Under the pieces are notes generated by a model that worked only from the letters and a program-made list of their open reading frames with translations, had not been told where the DNA came from and did no database searches. This document shows, piece after piece, positions 52,771 through 64,000 of a DNA stretch of 64,000 bases (positions within the stretch are counted from its first letter, which is position 1; every line of letters starts with the position of its first letter). The position numbers and the translations under genes were made by a program. This DNA comes from Pseudoscleropodium purum (Eukaryota > Streptophyta > Bryopsida > Hypnales > Brachytheciaceae). The DNA is taken from NCBI GenBank assembly GCA_963969395.1, contig OZ017795.1, positions 11,780,001-11,844,000 on the forward strand. The letters are read 5' to 3'.

Positions 52771-53759
52771 GTAACCCCTCACCACCCAAGGCCGTTTGGG
52801 ATTCTAAAACATCAATGCTTTTGAAGCAATGTAGATGTAAATGTCATTAAGTTATAAAGATCATCTTAACCGTACAATCTTGTAGTGAACATATTGTAGA
52901 TGATGTGGTACAAATTTGGAGTCATTTGACCCTATAGATTGAAAAATTATAATGTTTTAGTGTTGAAAAAAGATGCTGAAATTTTCCTAGCAACACACTT
53001 GGAGGTGAAATTTGATATCTAAACTTACTCAAATGAAAAAACTTGAAAATATAAAGTGATTTAAAACCAAAATACAAACACATTGAAGAAAAAAAATATC
53101 AATAAGTTGACTCAACGTGTTTGCAAAATAGCTTGCAAATGTCAAAAAATAGGCAAGAAAAGTTGCAAAAAACACATCTAAAGTTGAACCTCCTTATACT
53201 AAAATGCTTCTCGGTCCCTCATAACTTCTTAGATTGATATGGAATTTTAGCCATATAAAACAAACATGTGACCTAGTATGCATAACTTTTCCAAAAAAAC
53301 ACATTGGAAATGGACATTGTATGGAGAAGAAAGAAGCCGCCGAAGTTCATTGTAATCCAAAAATGTCAAGATTTTGAACTTTGAATTGCTCCCAAACATT
53401 CAAATCAACTTGGATTTACATGAAAATTTTACCACAATAACTAGACTTCAAGGGAAACATACCCAATAAATTTTGTTGAAAACAAGCATTGGATGAAGGG
53501 GATACAACCCCCCAAAGTTTTAGCCATCAAATGCAGTTTGGTGGATTCAAATTGAACTTGTGAACTTCGACTGACTTTCAAGAAATCAATACAGCTTATA
53601 TTGATCTGAAAATTTTACCACATAAACTAGAAAAGAGAGCACAACTTTTCCAACAAGTTTTATTGAATTTGAATGACGGATGCAAAAGTTACAACACTTT
53701 GAATTTCACTTGAAACTCTATGAGGCCACATTTCGGCTGGTGGGGTGGTGAGGAATTAA
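52771..53759 (-). repeat. TTAA-bordered element, family 1 (copy 4, inverted)
   Basis: It is the reverse complement of the 12764, 15980 and 48301 copies. One end is GTAACCCCTCACCACCC (TTAA mutated to GTAA) and the other ends GGTGAGGAATTAA. It lies about 320 bp upstream of the NDPK3 start codon and directly abuts a family-2 element. Confidence 0.65.
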
Positions 53760-53762
53760 CCA

Positions 53763-54715
53763 ATAACCCTCAAAGGTTTTTGACTATGTTTTTACCAAAA
53801 ACGCTCTAAAACTGCCATTTCTAGTGCAAGTACTCAATTTTTGGAAAAAAAAAACATTTTTAAGCACAAGTAACCGTAGGATCTTATAGTAAAATATTTT
53901 GAGAAGATGTGGTAAAAATTTCAGAAATTTTCACCATGTTGATTGCAAGTTATTAGTGTTTGAATTCACAAAAATCCTTTTTTTTTCCTTGCAAAAATCC
54001 GGGTAGCTGCACTTCACAAGGTCACATTTGCATGAAAAAATGTCCAAAATGGTGGTTACTCTTTGAATTCATACTTCAAAGCAAGTTGGCTACATGCTTG
54101 AAAATTTTTAGATCATTTGGAATTGTGCAACATGTAGGAAAAAAATAGTAAGTAGAATGAAGTAGAAAATGATTCAAAGTACTAAGTTGTTAATAATTTC
54201 TTTATGGAATTGAAAAATTTCAATCCCAGTGGTTCAATGTTGTAATAAACAATGTACACCTAAAAATTTTAATTTTTTTCAAAAATATTTAAAATTGAGT
54301 AAAATAAAGGGCTTCAAAAGTTTATTTAGGAGTAGAGATTCTATAACTATCTACGAACTACCTCAAACTAAAATTCCTCATAACTTTTGATTCATCCATC
54401 CAAATGGAATGATTAAAAGCTTTCCATATAGATGTAAATCTAAAGAATCAATTTCAAATTTTAATTTTTGAGAAAAGTGATTTTTGAAGAATTTTTTTTT
54501 TGCAACTTAGGTTGCCCACTGAGCATTGAAAATCACATTTCATACAATAACTTTTTAGCCATGTAGTCAAAAGTTATAAAAATTGTTGGACCTTAAAGTT
54601 GTTCCCTGGGCACATGTCATGTTAAAATTCCAAAGAAAAAAAAAAATCCATCCATAGTGAGCTACCCAAAATCACTATATTGCCAAAAAATGGGGTTCAG
54701 GGCTTTAGGGGTTAA
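53763..54715 (+). repeat. TTAA-bordered element, family 2 (copy 2)
   Basis: It matches the reverse of 8044-8981 throughout. The right end is GGGCTTTAGGGGTTAA and the left end ATAACCCTCAAAGG. It sits directly beside family-1 copy 4, sharing or nearly sharing a TTAA site. Confidence 0.6.
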
Positions 54716-57700
54716 TCCTTCATTCACAGATTGGTCACCATGTAAATCATTTGTTTCGGTACAATGTGAATTTTTGAATTAAAAAAATGCAAAAGCACTC
54801 ATAGGATATCAAGCTACTATAGAAGAACTCTTTGTTTCACATAAGAATTTGGAGGATGAATAGTTAAACTTCTATCTTGTGTGGAGAGATTCTTTGTAAT
54901 TCATTAGCTGAAAAATGTCTGTTGCGTTGTTTACAAGTTAAAGGAGGCGGGCTCCCATGACTAAGGTAATCACCTAAATGCTTGGCTTATTGGCCCAATA
55001 CATGCATTCTTTGTTTTTTTACAATGAACAAGTAAGTCATCCATCGGCATCTTTTGGGCTTCAATATCCTTTAAGGATTAACCGTGTAAGAATGTGGCTC
55101 CCTATGACCAAGGTAGTCACCTAAATTCTTTGATTATTGAACCAATAAGTATATTCACTTTTTCTACAATTAATAGTAAAGCCATCCATCTAAACACTCT
55201 AATTTGTAGTATCATTACGGATATTGATTATGTAATTGTGTGGGTTTTATAACATTGTATCATAAATATTTTGATAAAACATTTCAACAATCATTGATAT
55301 TCAATTCTAAGGTGAGAACATCCTAAACAATCAAAATAAACAATTAAACATAGTTGGAAGGCACCTTTCTCAAAGAAGAATTTTGTTTTCAGTAGTATTA
55401 GCAATTGAAAATCAAATTTTTTTTTTAAATATACATAATTTTTGAATAAAAATTGTGAATTTATGTAATTATTATGAATTTACAAAGTAGAAGCTCTTAG
55501 CCTTTGAAACCATCATTTAGCTTGAACACAACACCGAATTTTAGAGACTTATCAAGAATAAATAAGTGTGTATTCGCCTTATATAAGAATATTAATAACT
55601 TTTTATCTTAGAAAAAACATTAAGGAATGGAAGTGTGTAATGAATGATTTCCAAGGAAATTGTAGAAATAATAAATGCACCTATGTATCTTAGAATTTGA
55701 ATGTTTTTTGAATGATAACCTTAGTAATTAAGTCATGCCATGTCCTTTCGAAGATCAAAAACATGTTTTATAGTAATTAGCAAACATGATGTTATTTTGA
55801 TGTTTGCCTATATTTGTAACATGTGGGTCTCTATTTGTGGCTTGTTAAATGTCTTTGTTTCTCTTTAGAGGTGAATAGGAGGATTTTGTCCTTGTCTTCA
55901 TCAAAAATCGAGGGCCTTTGCAATCTCTTCTTGAATATAGTAAATTCTATTATTTCCTTAGAAATTGCATGCTCAAATTTTAAATGATGGATAAATGCAA
56001 ACATTACTTGCAAATACTTAAAATTTTATTTTCATCCATCAATTATCAATAGAGATAATTGAAATTAATTATGTCTCTTGAATTTGGAGAGATGGTGAAG
56101 AGTGGATGCAATTATCGCAGTAAAGTGATGCTAAAGAAGTTTGGGTATAGAAGAGTCAAAAGTAAATATCTTCATTTGAGAAAAAAATTTCATTTGAAAT
56201 TTCGACCTAATTGAAAAATGAATACTAATGATTGTATTCATAAAATGAATGAAAAATATAATTTTTTCCTAGTAGATGCTGTTAATGGAACATTAATAAT
56301 AAATGGATGTTATAAATGAAAAAATAATTTTATATAGGGCATCTTGATTTTAATCCTTGAAGCCTTTCACTATTTAAAATGGATTTTTTTAATGGATAAA
56401 TACTTTTAATTTGGTGTTTTTCATTGTTTTTTTAGTGCATTTTGGGGGGTAGCTCCTAATCTTCATATTATTCATTTCAAGCTTTGTTTCGAATTTTGTT
56501 TCAACAAGAATAGCAAAATATATGTTTTTTTCTATTTTTTAAACAAACTCCAATAATTTAGGTAGCTAAGAAATTTTTCTTCTTTTAAACAAATTGATTT
56601 GATTTCTTTGGAGTATAATTATTTATTGAAAATGCTTTAAATCATTCTATTTTTACTGAAGAAATTAAGTTATAAGAAGTTTTATTTTGTGAACAATCAT
56701 AGAATTTCTTTCTAAAGTTAGTTCTCAACTTAATATGCAGTATAATTGGAAAAAAAGTCAATAACATAGAAAATAATTTGCATAGTTACCACAACATCCT
56801 CACTATTAAGATTTATATTTATTAATTTTCTATTGAAATATTACTAATTTAGTGTTTTGCGTTGATATCTAAAACCTCTTTTAGTTTCAACAATGCATGT
56901 AATTCATGAATAGAGGAATCATTTTGTTTTTATAATATTTATTATGTTATACAACATTAAGCCTTTGTTACAATAAAATATATTTTTATTTATAAAACTA
57001 AACCAAAATCACATTATTTAATTCTACAGAAGTATTGAAATTTGTATCAAAATTATATATTATTTTTCATTATTACTATTAGATTTTTTTAATGTAGAAT
57101 TTTGTGCAATAAGAGAGGATGTGATACAAATTAGACTTTGTAGTCCTAAAATGTTCAAATTGTATAAATGTTAGATTGTAGTAATGTATATACCATTTTA
57201 AAGAGAAAAAATAGCTTAGTGGGGGATGAGGTCAAGTTTGAGGAATAATTCAAGCACAAGTTCCACCAAAAATTCACTTAAAATTATACAAGTCAATGCA
57301 TTTCTAATATTGTTTCTATTAGAATAATCTTAAATGACTTCAATAAATAAAAAACGAAGCTAAAGTTAATATGAATTGAGTATTGTTTTTAGTATCTCAA
57401 TGTCAAATTGATATATTTTCAACACCTCCTAAAGGTGATTATAGTATTTCCATAAATATCGGGTTGCAAGATTGAAAATGTATCAACTTAATTTTAAAGG
57501 TTGAGACAAACTAACTTTTATTAACTTCAACCAATCAATTAGAATCATAAAAATTTGGCCTCCATTGTATAGTATTTAATTTTTAATTTCTTGACCTCTT
57601 TAAGTTAATTTCAAGTCTCTAATTCCAAGTATGAATTCAAATATTCTCAATTTAATCATTCATGGTAAAAAAGACAATGTTTAACCTTTAAGAGCCTAAG

Positions 57701-58222
57701 GAGTTTTGACAAAACACAAATAACAAAGAATTAGTAATTCTTGCACTTGGCCAAGCGCATTAATTGTACAATAGAAAACATGCAATTTTTTAATTTTCAT
57801 ACATGTGGTATACCATTTATGGAAGACATTGACAAACTTTTTCTTCCGAAATTGTAAGATGTAAACATTGCATGTTCTTTGCAAATAGTATACCACTATG
57901 TTTCATGTACTTCAAATTCTTGATTCATTTTGTACAAATTTGTACGATCAGAATAGAAAATCATTGAAACACTCAATTATATCTACCTAAAATGTAAGGT
58001 GTTCTAGATTCATCTTTCTTTCCCAAATCATTCACACAATATGATCAACTTTGTCACTCATTTCATAAAATAGGCCACCATCTTTTTATTATCATTCTTT
58101 TGTAAAGCTAAAACACAAAAGTCTTAAGTCAACACACACAATATCATCCACTATTATTATTTACATAAGAATATAAGAAAATATTCATGATTACAACTTC
58201 TTGTATAGAAGCAATAGCTCCA
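54716..58222. other. AT-rich non-coding DNA
   Basis: A long AT-rich stretch with no recognisable gene. A TTAACCTTTAAGAGCC motif near 57680 resembles one end of a TTAA element, but I cannot find its partner. Confidence 0.45.
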
Positions 58223-61200
58223 CTAATCCATTGCCTCCGATGTCTTTGTAATTATCCTCGAAGATTGACTTCCTACCTCCTCCCTTTCTTCAATATCCAT
58301 AGGTTTTGTGTTCAATAATATACGAACTTCATCTTCAATTTGAATTTCAGCATCTTCCAAAGGCCTATCAATACCAATTTCCATTTCTGAAGAAGAATTT
58401 GGATCCAAGTCTAATGTTCCTTCCAAAATCGAAGTGACATGTTCATATGTATACGCTCCTTCAACTCCAATTTGATGATATCTTATACTTTCACAATCAT
58501 AGTACAATCCACCTACTCCTTTTGTCATACCTTGGTCCTACAATGCCCATGCAAATGACATCCTAGTGAATTGTGTTTCACTTGCCAATTCCAATGATGT
58601 TGTGTCTTCCAATGTTATTCTTCATGTTGTTGGAAACAAATCCACCTGCACTGGTTTGGTAACATTATTCAACATTTGCACATCTCCCTCTTCCATATTG
58701 TGAATAGCAACTTGTACCAATTGTGCCTCTTTTTTCTATTCTTGTCACTCCCTCCTCTGTTGAAGGAACTACTTCCTCTTCAGTTAAAGGAACCACTTCT
58801 TCCTTTGTTGAAGGAATGACTTCTTCCTCTCCTGAAAGAAGCACTTCTTCTTCTCTTGCATCAAACATTCCTTGTTGTACTTGAAATTTACAAGCTGTCT
58901 CTTCAATATGCATATAAGTGCCTTCACCTACTTCTTTCTCTACAACATTATACTCTTGTGATACATTTCTTATATCCGTGTTTGTCACATCATCTCTTCT
59001 TGGAAGATCCTCTCCCACAAATGTTATAGGCTCCTCAGGTCCATGCACCATCTGAACTTCTTGTGATAAGGATACTATATTTTCAGTATTGAAATGTGTC
59101 ATTGAATTCATTGTTTACAAATCCTCTGATGACTTTTGCACTATCTCAATATTCTTCGTACCCTTCCTTCTTCCTTTTTGAATGAGTACTACATCACTAT
59201 CTTTTGAATCACCATCTTTCTCCATTGAATCACTATCTTCATTCGATGAAATATCCTTATCATCTAACGTACCCTCTTCATCATCTTTTGCATCATCTTC
59301 TACTTCATCTTCCAATTTGTCTTCTTCTTCTTTCCCTTCTACATATTCTGAAGTGTCAAAACATTCCTCTCTTACTTCAAACCCTTCTCTCTTTGGTGTA
59401 TCCTCTGAGTGCAAATCTTCACCATCTACCACATCCTCCTCTTCATCCCCAAAGATGTCTTCCTCTTCTTTTGTTCTATTCTGTACCATGGGGATTGGTG
59501 AAGACTGTGTACAATGTCCTATACTATGTTGTACTATTGCTCCTTCTAGATTATGAGTTCCTGATAACGCAATTCTTCTACCTTATACTCGCATATCATG
59601 CACTTCATATAGTGTGTTGTACAAAAATTGAGTTTGATTTGTGGAACCATCTAATACAGTGACATGATTACCCACAAAAGAAGCTTCAATTATACTCGAA
59701 ATTGAAGTTGTAATGCCAACTGCTACAAGCCTCTAATCCTCCGATAGATATGCAGCAACCAACCTTTGCAATTTTGTAGGAATTCTTTCAAATTTATCAA
59801 CATCACAAGGCATCTTCTCTTTTGTCCACAAATCTGTGAATACCAGAGGTAGTTGATCACAACCACCACATACATTGTATACCATAGTCAATGCTCTAGG
59901 ATTCATGATTACAATTGCAACGTCTCTTATTTGTTGTACAATATGCTTCAGCTACCCATCATGTTGCAAATCATGAATGTAAGTTGACACAGTCTATTTT
60001 TGAAACACCCAAATGCCTCTCAACAATGTACATTTTGTTGGAAATACCATCTTCTCCCTCATATCATTCTCTGAAAATACTCTTAGTGGAAACAAGAAAA
60101 TCGCATTCCATCTATCTATACTAGTCATCCACTGTTGTAATTTCTGCCAAATAATACCATATTCAACATTTGTCCATGCTTCATCTTCACATGTTGTTCC
60201 GCATCACCTGTAATCAAAAATCCACAAATAAAGTACTCCCAATTCCACAACTCCTTTTGAAAAGAACCCTCTTCTACATCGAATCAGGATGTTGACACTA
60301 GAACCCCCATTTGCGTTGCACTTTACTATGAGCTGCCAATTCCAATGCGCATCATTCAAATTTGTGACATGTGCATTGATGCCACAATATCCAGTTTCTC
60401 TATGTTGCATACTAACAACATGGTCCCTAATCCTTGGAGGTGTAAGAGACTCAAACCTCCCTAGAGCCTCAATTGTCCTTACTCATGGAGATGACTAAGC
60501 TTTCTTCATTTTTCTGTCAACAACTTTTGCTAACAATTTCAATTGTCCATGGTTCTCTCCTTCAAATCCGAGTATATTAATGAGAAAAAAAATCATGCAT
60601 ATTTCTTGGATGCTCCTCTCCAACCTCAACTAGCAACTACTGTATTGCATTTCAAACTGCTTCCTTTTGTTGAATCCGATTTGTTGTCCATGCCAATGTT
60701 TCTATCATTGGAGCATTGTTGTTGGCATAATTGAAATAAATCCTCTATTGTGAGCGGTCATCGTCAATAATGGATTTTGCAGCTAATTCTTTAGCTAATT
60801 GCAAGTACATTGTCTTCGGAACACGCATTAGTGGTCTTAACCAAAGCCACTCCATCTTCTTCCTCCGTTCTCTCACATCAACTTTTAGATCCAATGCTTT
60901 TTGACTTGCATATCTTCTTTACTTCCTCTCTTTATCTTTACTATACTAAAGAATCCCGTCTTCATAGTCATGACACACTTGCAAAATAGCTTGGTACACT
61001 GCTTCATCTTCTTGCCATACATGATGAGTGTACTCCGCCATCCACTTATATATAACTCCCAACGATATGCTCTCCGTAGAGGACCTTGTCCAATGCAATG
61101 TACTTGCAGCCATTGTCACTGCACAAGCTTGTTGTGCATCATCTGCCCATACCTATGGATTAGGCTTTCTACATGCTTCCTAAATAGCTTGTAACTTCAT

Positions 61201-62880
61201 CAAATCTTCATCTATTGTTGTGTAAAATTCCCTCTCAAACTCCTTTGCGTTTATTTGCACAGAGGCCTCAATGTACACCTTTGGATTATACACTACCAAT
61301 CAGGAATTTAAAGAAGCATATTTGTATAATGCTTCAACAATAACAAATGATCTAATGGCCTCAAAGATAAATTGGTTACAGAACAACATCATTTAGAAAC
61401 CAGTTGATGGTCAATATGTCGTAGCGGCATGCAAGTAAGTTGAACGAGAGCATGCAATAACTTTGATGGATGACAATGAGTATTAGAGCATATTTGCAAA
61501 AAAGAAGGCTAAATTCCTTTACTATATCCATACGTGAAAATCGAATCTCCCTTTGCAGTGCAGCACCTTCATCATCTATACCTTCTTCAATATATGCTAT
61601 TGGTCATAAGGTCAAAGATGACATATTAGGCTCCTCCCTTCCACAAAAACACTTGTATACTGTTGAAATATGCCTTGCAATCAATGCTTGGTGATTTGTC
61701 TCTACATTTTGTACATCTTGAACGTTTAAAATGCTCACATTGAAAACAACTTCCATTCCCTAATGATATCTTCCAAGATATTCCTCATTGGTTGGAAACC
61801 GTATAAGCAAACCCACAATTGGTGATCTGTGAGCTACTAAAGCTTCTTCTTCTTCATGTGATGATTCATGAATGAGATCAACCTCTTCTCCAGCTTCAAC
61901 TTTATCTCCTAATAAATTGGCATTTGCACGCCCTGTAAATGCTCATGTGACTAGTGTTTGCTGAAAATGTTCCCATCTTAGAGTTGTTCTTCTTCTTCCC
62001 CACTACAAATGTCTTCTTGTTGCTTGGGCACTTTGTAATCTCTTTATACGGTCCATTGTTGCCCTAGATGACTCAGCCTCAATAGATGCAACACTTGGAT
62101 TGGTAGTCATAGCTGCACCTACTGGCATCAATGTATTCTCGCCACGAACTATTGCTGGACCACCCTCCCTTGATGTTGAAATGTTTTGTGAAAGGCCTCC
62201 TTTGAATATGTCCCTTTCTGATGATAAATGCGTTCGAATAACTCCTTGTGTACCTCTACCTCAATTTGTTCTCACATTCCTTTGTCCAATTGCCATACGA
62301 GGGGGTTCTACATCATCTATTGAATTTGGTTCCGAACGTCTTTTGCCACAATTTTGAACTGGCATCCAATGAATGTTCAATGGAGTAGCTAGAACCCTAT
62401 ATATAGGATCTGTTTCTTCAAGAGCACGAGGAGGAGTTGGATGTTGAATATTAGGTGTGGCCATTCTCTTCATCTCTTCGTAAGTCAAGACTTCTTGCAA
62501 TAAATGTTGAGCTTGTACAACATTCTTAGGACTCAATCTCTAGAACCTTTGCACTACTTCACTACGTGATATTTGTAGTGATTCTGGCATAGAAATCCAA
62601 TTTTCTTGAAGCTTAGGCAACACTCACATGGATTAATTAACATCCAAACAACAAGGTGGGATAGGTGTCATCATGAATTGCCTTTGCAATTTGAATCTTC
62701 CAAGCTTACCTTCTTCCATGTTTGCATGCAGAAAAATCACATCGTTAGCAATAGTGGTCACTAATTTTTGTTTTCCTCATTCTTTTCCCATGGCTGTCCA
62801 GAACAACCCATCTTGCAAAGCTCAGTTAGTTATACATAGCATCAGTGATTCAACATCCGTTGCTGCAATCCACTATCCAT
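58223..62880 (-). pseudogene. Decayed protein-coding sequence, acidic C-terminal half, unrecognised
   Basis: The minus strand reads as a decayed protein. A single frame runs from 60410 to 58665 (about 580 codons) with only six stops: TGA at 60204, TAG at 59994, 59952 and 59733, TAA at 59583 and 59112. That is far fewer than AT-rich random DNA would give. Its central part is Trp- and Met-containing and globular-looking. It is followed by long Glu/Asp-rich tracts (about 59490-59130 and 58890-58740). Coding-like sequence continues in other frames upstream to about 62880 (for example 62261-62536) and downstream to 58223, so at least two frameshifts occurred. I do not recognise the family. It could be a dead lineage-specific gene or part of a large transposon. 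Confidence 0.6.
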
Positions 62881-64000
62881 GTTCAATCCATTCATTGAAA
62901 TTTTTAGTACCTATGATGTTTCTGTAACAAAACAATATGCATAAAAAAAAATGAATTACTCTTCCTTATGATTATTCCCACAAACAATAATTTTTTCCAA
63001 CATGAACTATAGAAAATTGAATTTGTCACTTGTATTCATACGGTCTTCTAATTCGAAGATTCAACTCCTTGACATCTACATTTTTTAAACTCTCAAGCAT
63101 GAATAGTTTGACATTATTACTAAAAATTTTCAACTTTACATTAAAATTAAAAAAACAGGAAACCAAGTAAAATCAAGCAACTATGTACATATATTGCACA
63201 CTTCAATTACTTGGAGCTATACCTCATTCTAGATCCAAAGTTTGCTTAATATAAAATCAAATGGTACTTCAATATTAAAAGAAAGTTTGCACAATGTGAA
63301 TAAAAATAAATAAATAAATATCTTGCACACTAGCAATACATACCCTCAAAAGAATGCTCTCAATTTGTATTGTTGTACTAACTTCCTTGAATGAATAATG
63401 CTTGTTTCTTCCTCTTCAAACTTCTAACACCCTTCTTGTTCTATTACCCTACAAACTTATTAGTGAGGTCACTACATGTTTTCCTATTGCTCCAAAAAGT
63501 ATTTGCAATTGATGAACATAATATTCTCTATAAATCAAAATATTGTTTATGTAGAACCAAAGTTAGAACTCTACATACTTCTGTTCTTAAAGGGAAGGAT
63601 ACAATTTGGAATCATACCACAATAGATGCTGACATTCCAACTAAAACATGATCTTCATCCTTCCTACATTTGTATGCACTTTACAATTCTTTCAATACAT
63701 AAACAGAACAATAAAAAATTTCATTAGTTCTTTTACATGACATTCTTCTATGTATAAGTTTATATTTCATAACTATGACGGACAAAAAGCTATTTTATAG
63801 TCCCTTAAAATTTAGTGCACACCACCAATTACAAACAAAAATTGAATCCATATATGAATTGCAAAGAAAAAGTACTTAATAACACTTCCAGGAACTTTTG
63901 AGAAAACATCTAAATGAATTATGTGCATGCACTATCTACCTATTAAAACAAAGAATACATAAAAATAGGAACAATTAAAAATGTACACATCATTTACAAA
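62881..64000. other. AT-rich DNA, nothing recognised
   Basis: It includes a short AATA-type run near 63302-63321 and scattered short open frames. It may hold more upstream remnants of the decayed gene, but I cannot support any. Confidence 0.4.

Noticed and set aside
59182..59662. Plus-strand Ser- and His/Leu-rich open frames
   Set aside because: They are the antisense of the Glu/Asp-rich minus-strand frame (GAA/GAT codons read as TTC/ATC) and show no domain.
1..64000. tRNA or rRNA genes, CRISPR arrays, intact LTR retrotransposons
   Set aside because: I found no cloverleaf-like tRNA, rRNA core, spaced repeat array, or paired LTRs with gag/pol motifs while reading the window.

Overview
The window is nuclear DNA of a land plant. 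Five protein genes are split by many short GT-AG introns. All have recognisable plant orthologues, and four act in plastids or mitochondria. AT-rich, repeat-filled DNA separates them. The compact introns, moderate-GC gene islands and long AT-rich gaps make me lean towards a non-seed plant, but the sequence alone does not settle this.

Layout: (1) 210-6734, minus strand: an MRL1-type PPR gene (rbcL mRNA maturation/stability), 18 exons. (2) 5980-7375 and 22076-23478: the two arms of a 1.4-kb inverted repeat separated by 14.7 kb of repeats. (3) 22723-31894, plus strand: starch synthase 4, 19 exons. (4) 34363-35846, minus: mitochondrial inner-membrane protease IMP1-like, 4 exons. (5) 41189-43690, minus: a DUF2358 protein, 4 exons. 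(6) 46716-47345, minus: hAT transposase remnant. (7) 49921-52448, minus: nucleoside diphosphate kinase 3, 6 exons. (8) 58223-62880, minus: a decayed, acidic protein-coding sequence that I do not recognise. Exon borders were placed by eye from splice signals and family similarity. Codon phase closes at every junction of all five gene models.

The main discovery candidate is the inverted repeat. Each arm holds promoter sequence, a first exon encoding a 73-residue transit-peptide-like leader, and most of intron 1. The left arm sits at the 5' end of MRL1 and the right arm at the 5' end of SS4, each in the gene's own direction. The exon-1 copies differ at 3 of 221 bases, both can use the same phase-2 donor (CAG|GTTCGG), and both downstream exons start with a phase-2 acceptor. 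Two unrelated plastid genes, one supporting Rubisco expression and one initiating starch granules, therefore appear to share a promoter and targeting exon through an inverted, intron-bounded exon duplication.

The intergenic DNA contains a family of roughly 0.9-1.1 kb elements with TTAA-flanked CCCCT... termini (piggyBac-like MITE architecture), a second TTAA family, small TTAA elements inside introns, a CACTA-type foldback, and a degraded copy of part of the SS4 3' end near 40 kb. Premature stops in the coding remnants are mostly TAG/TGA codons of the kind made by C-to-T decay, which fits long-term cytosine methylation of silenced DNA.
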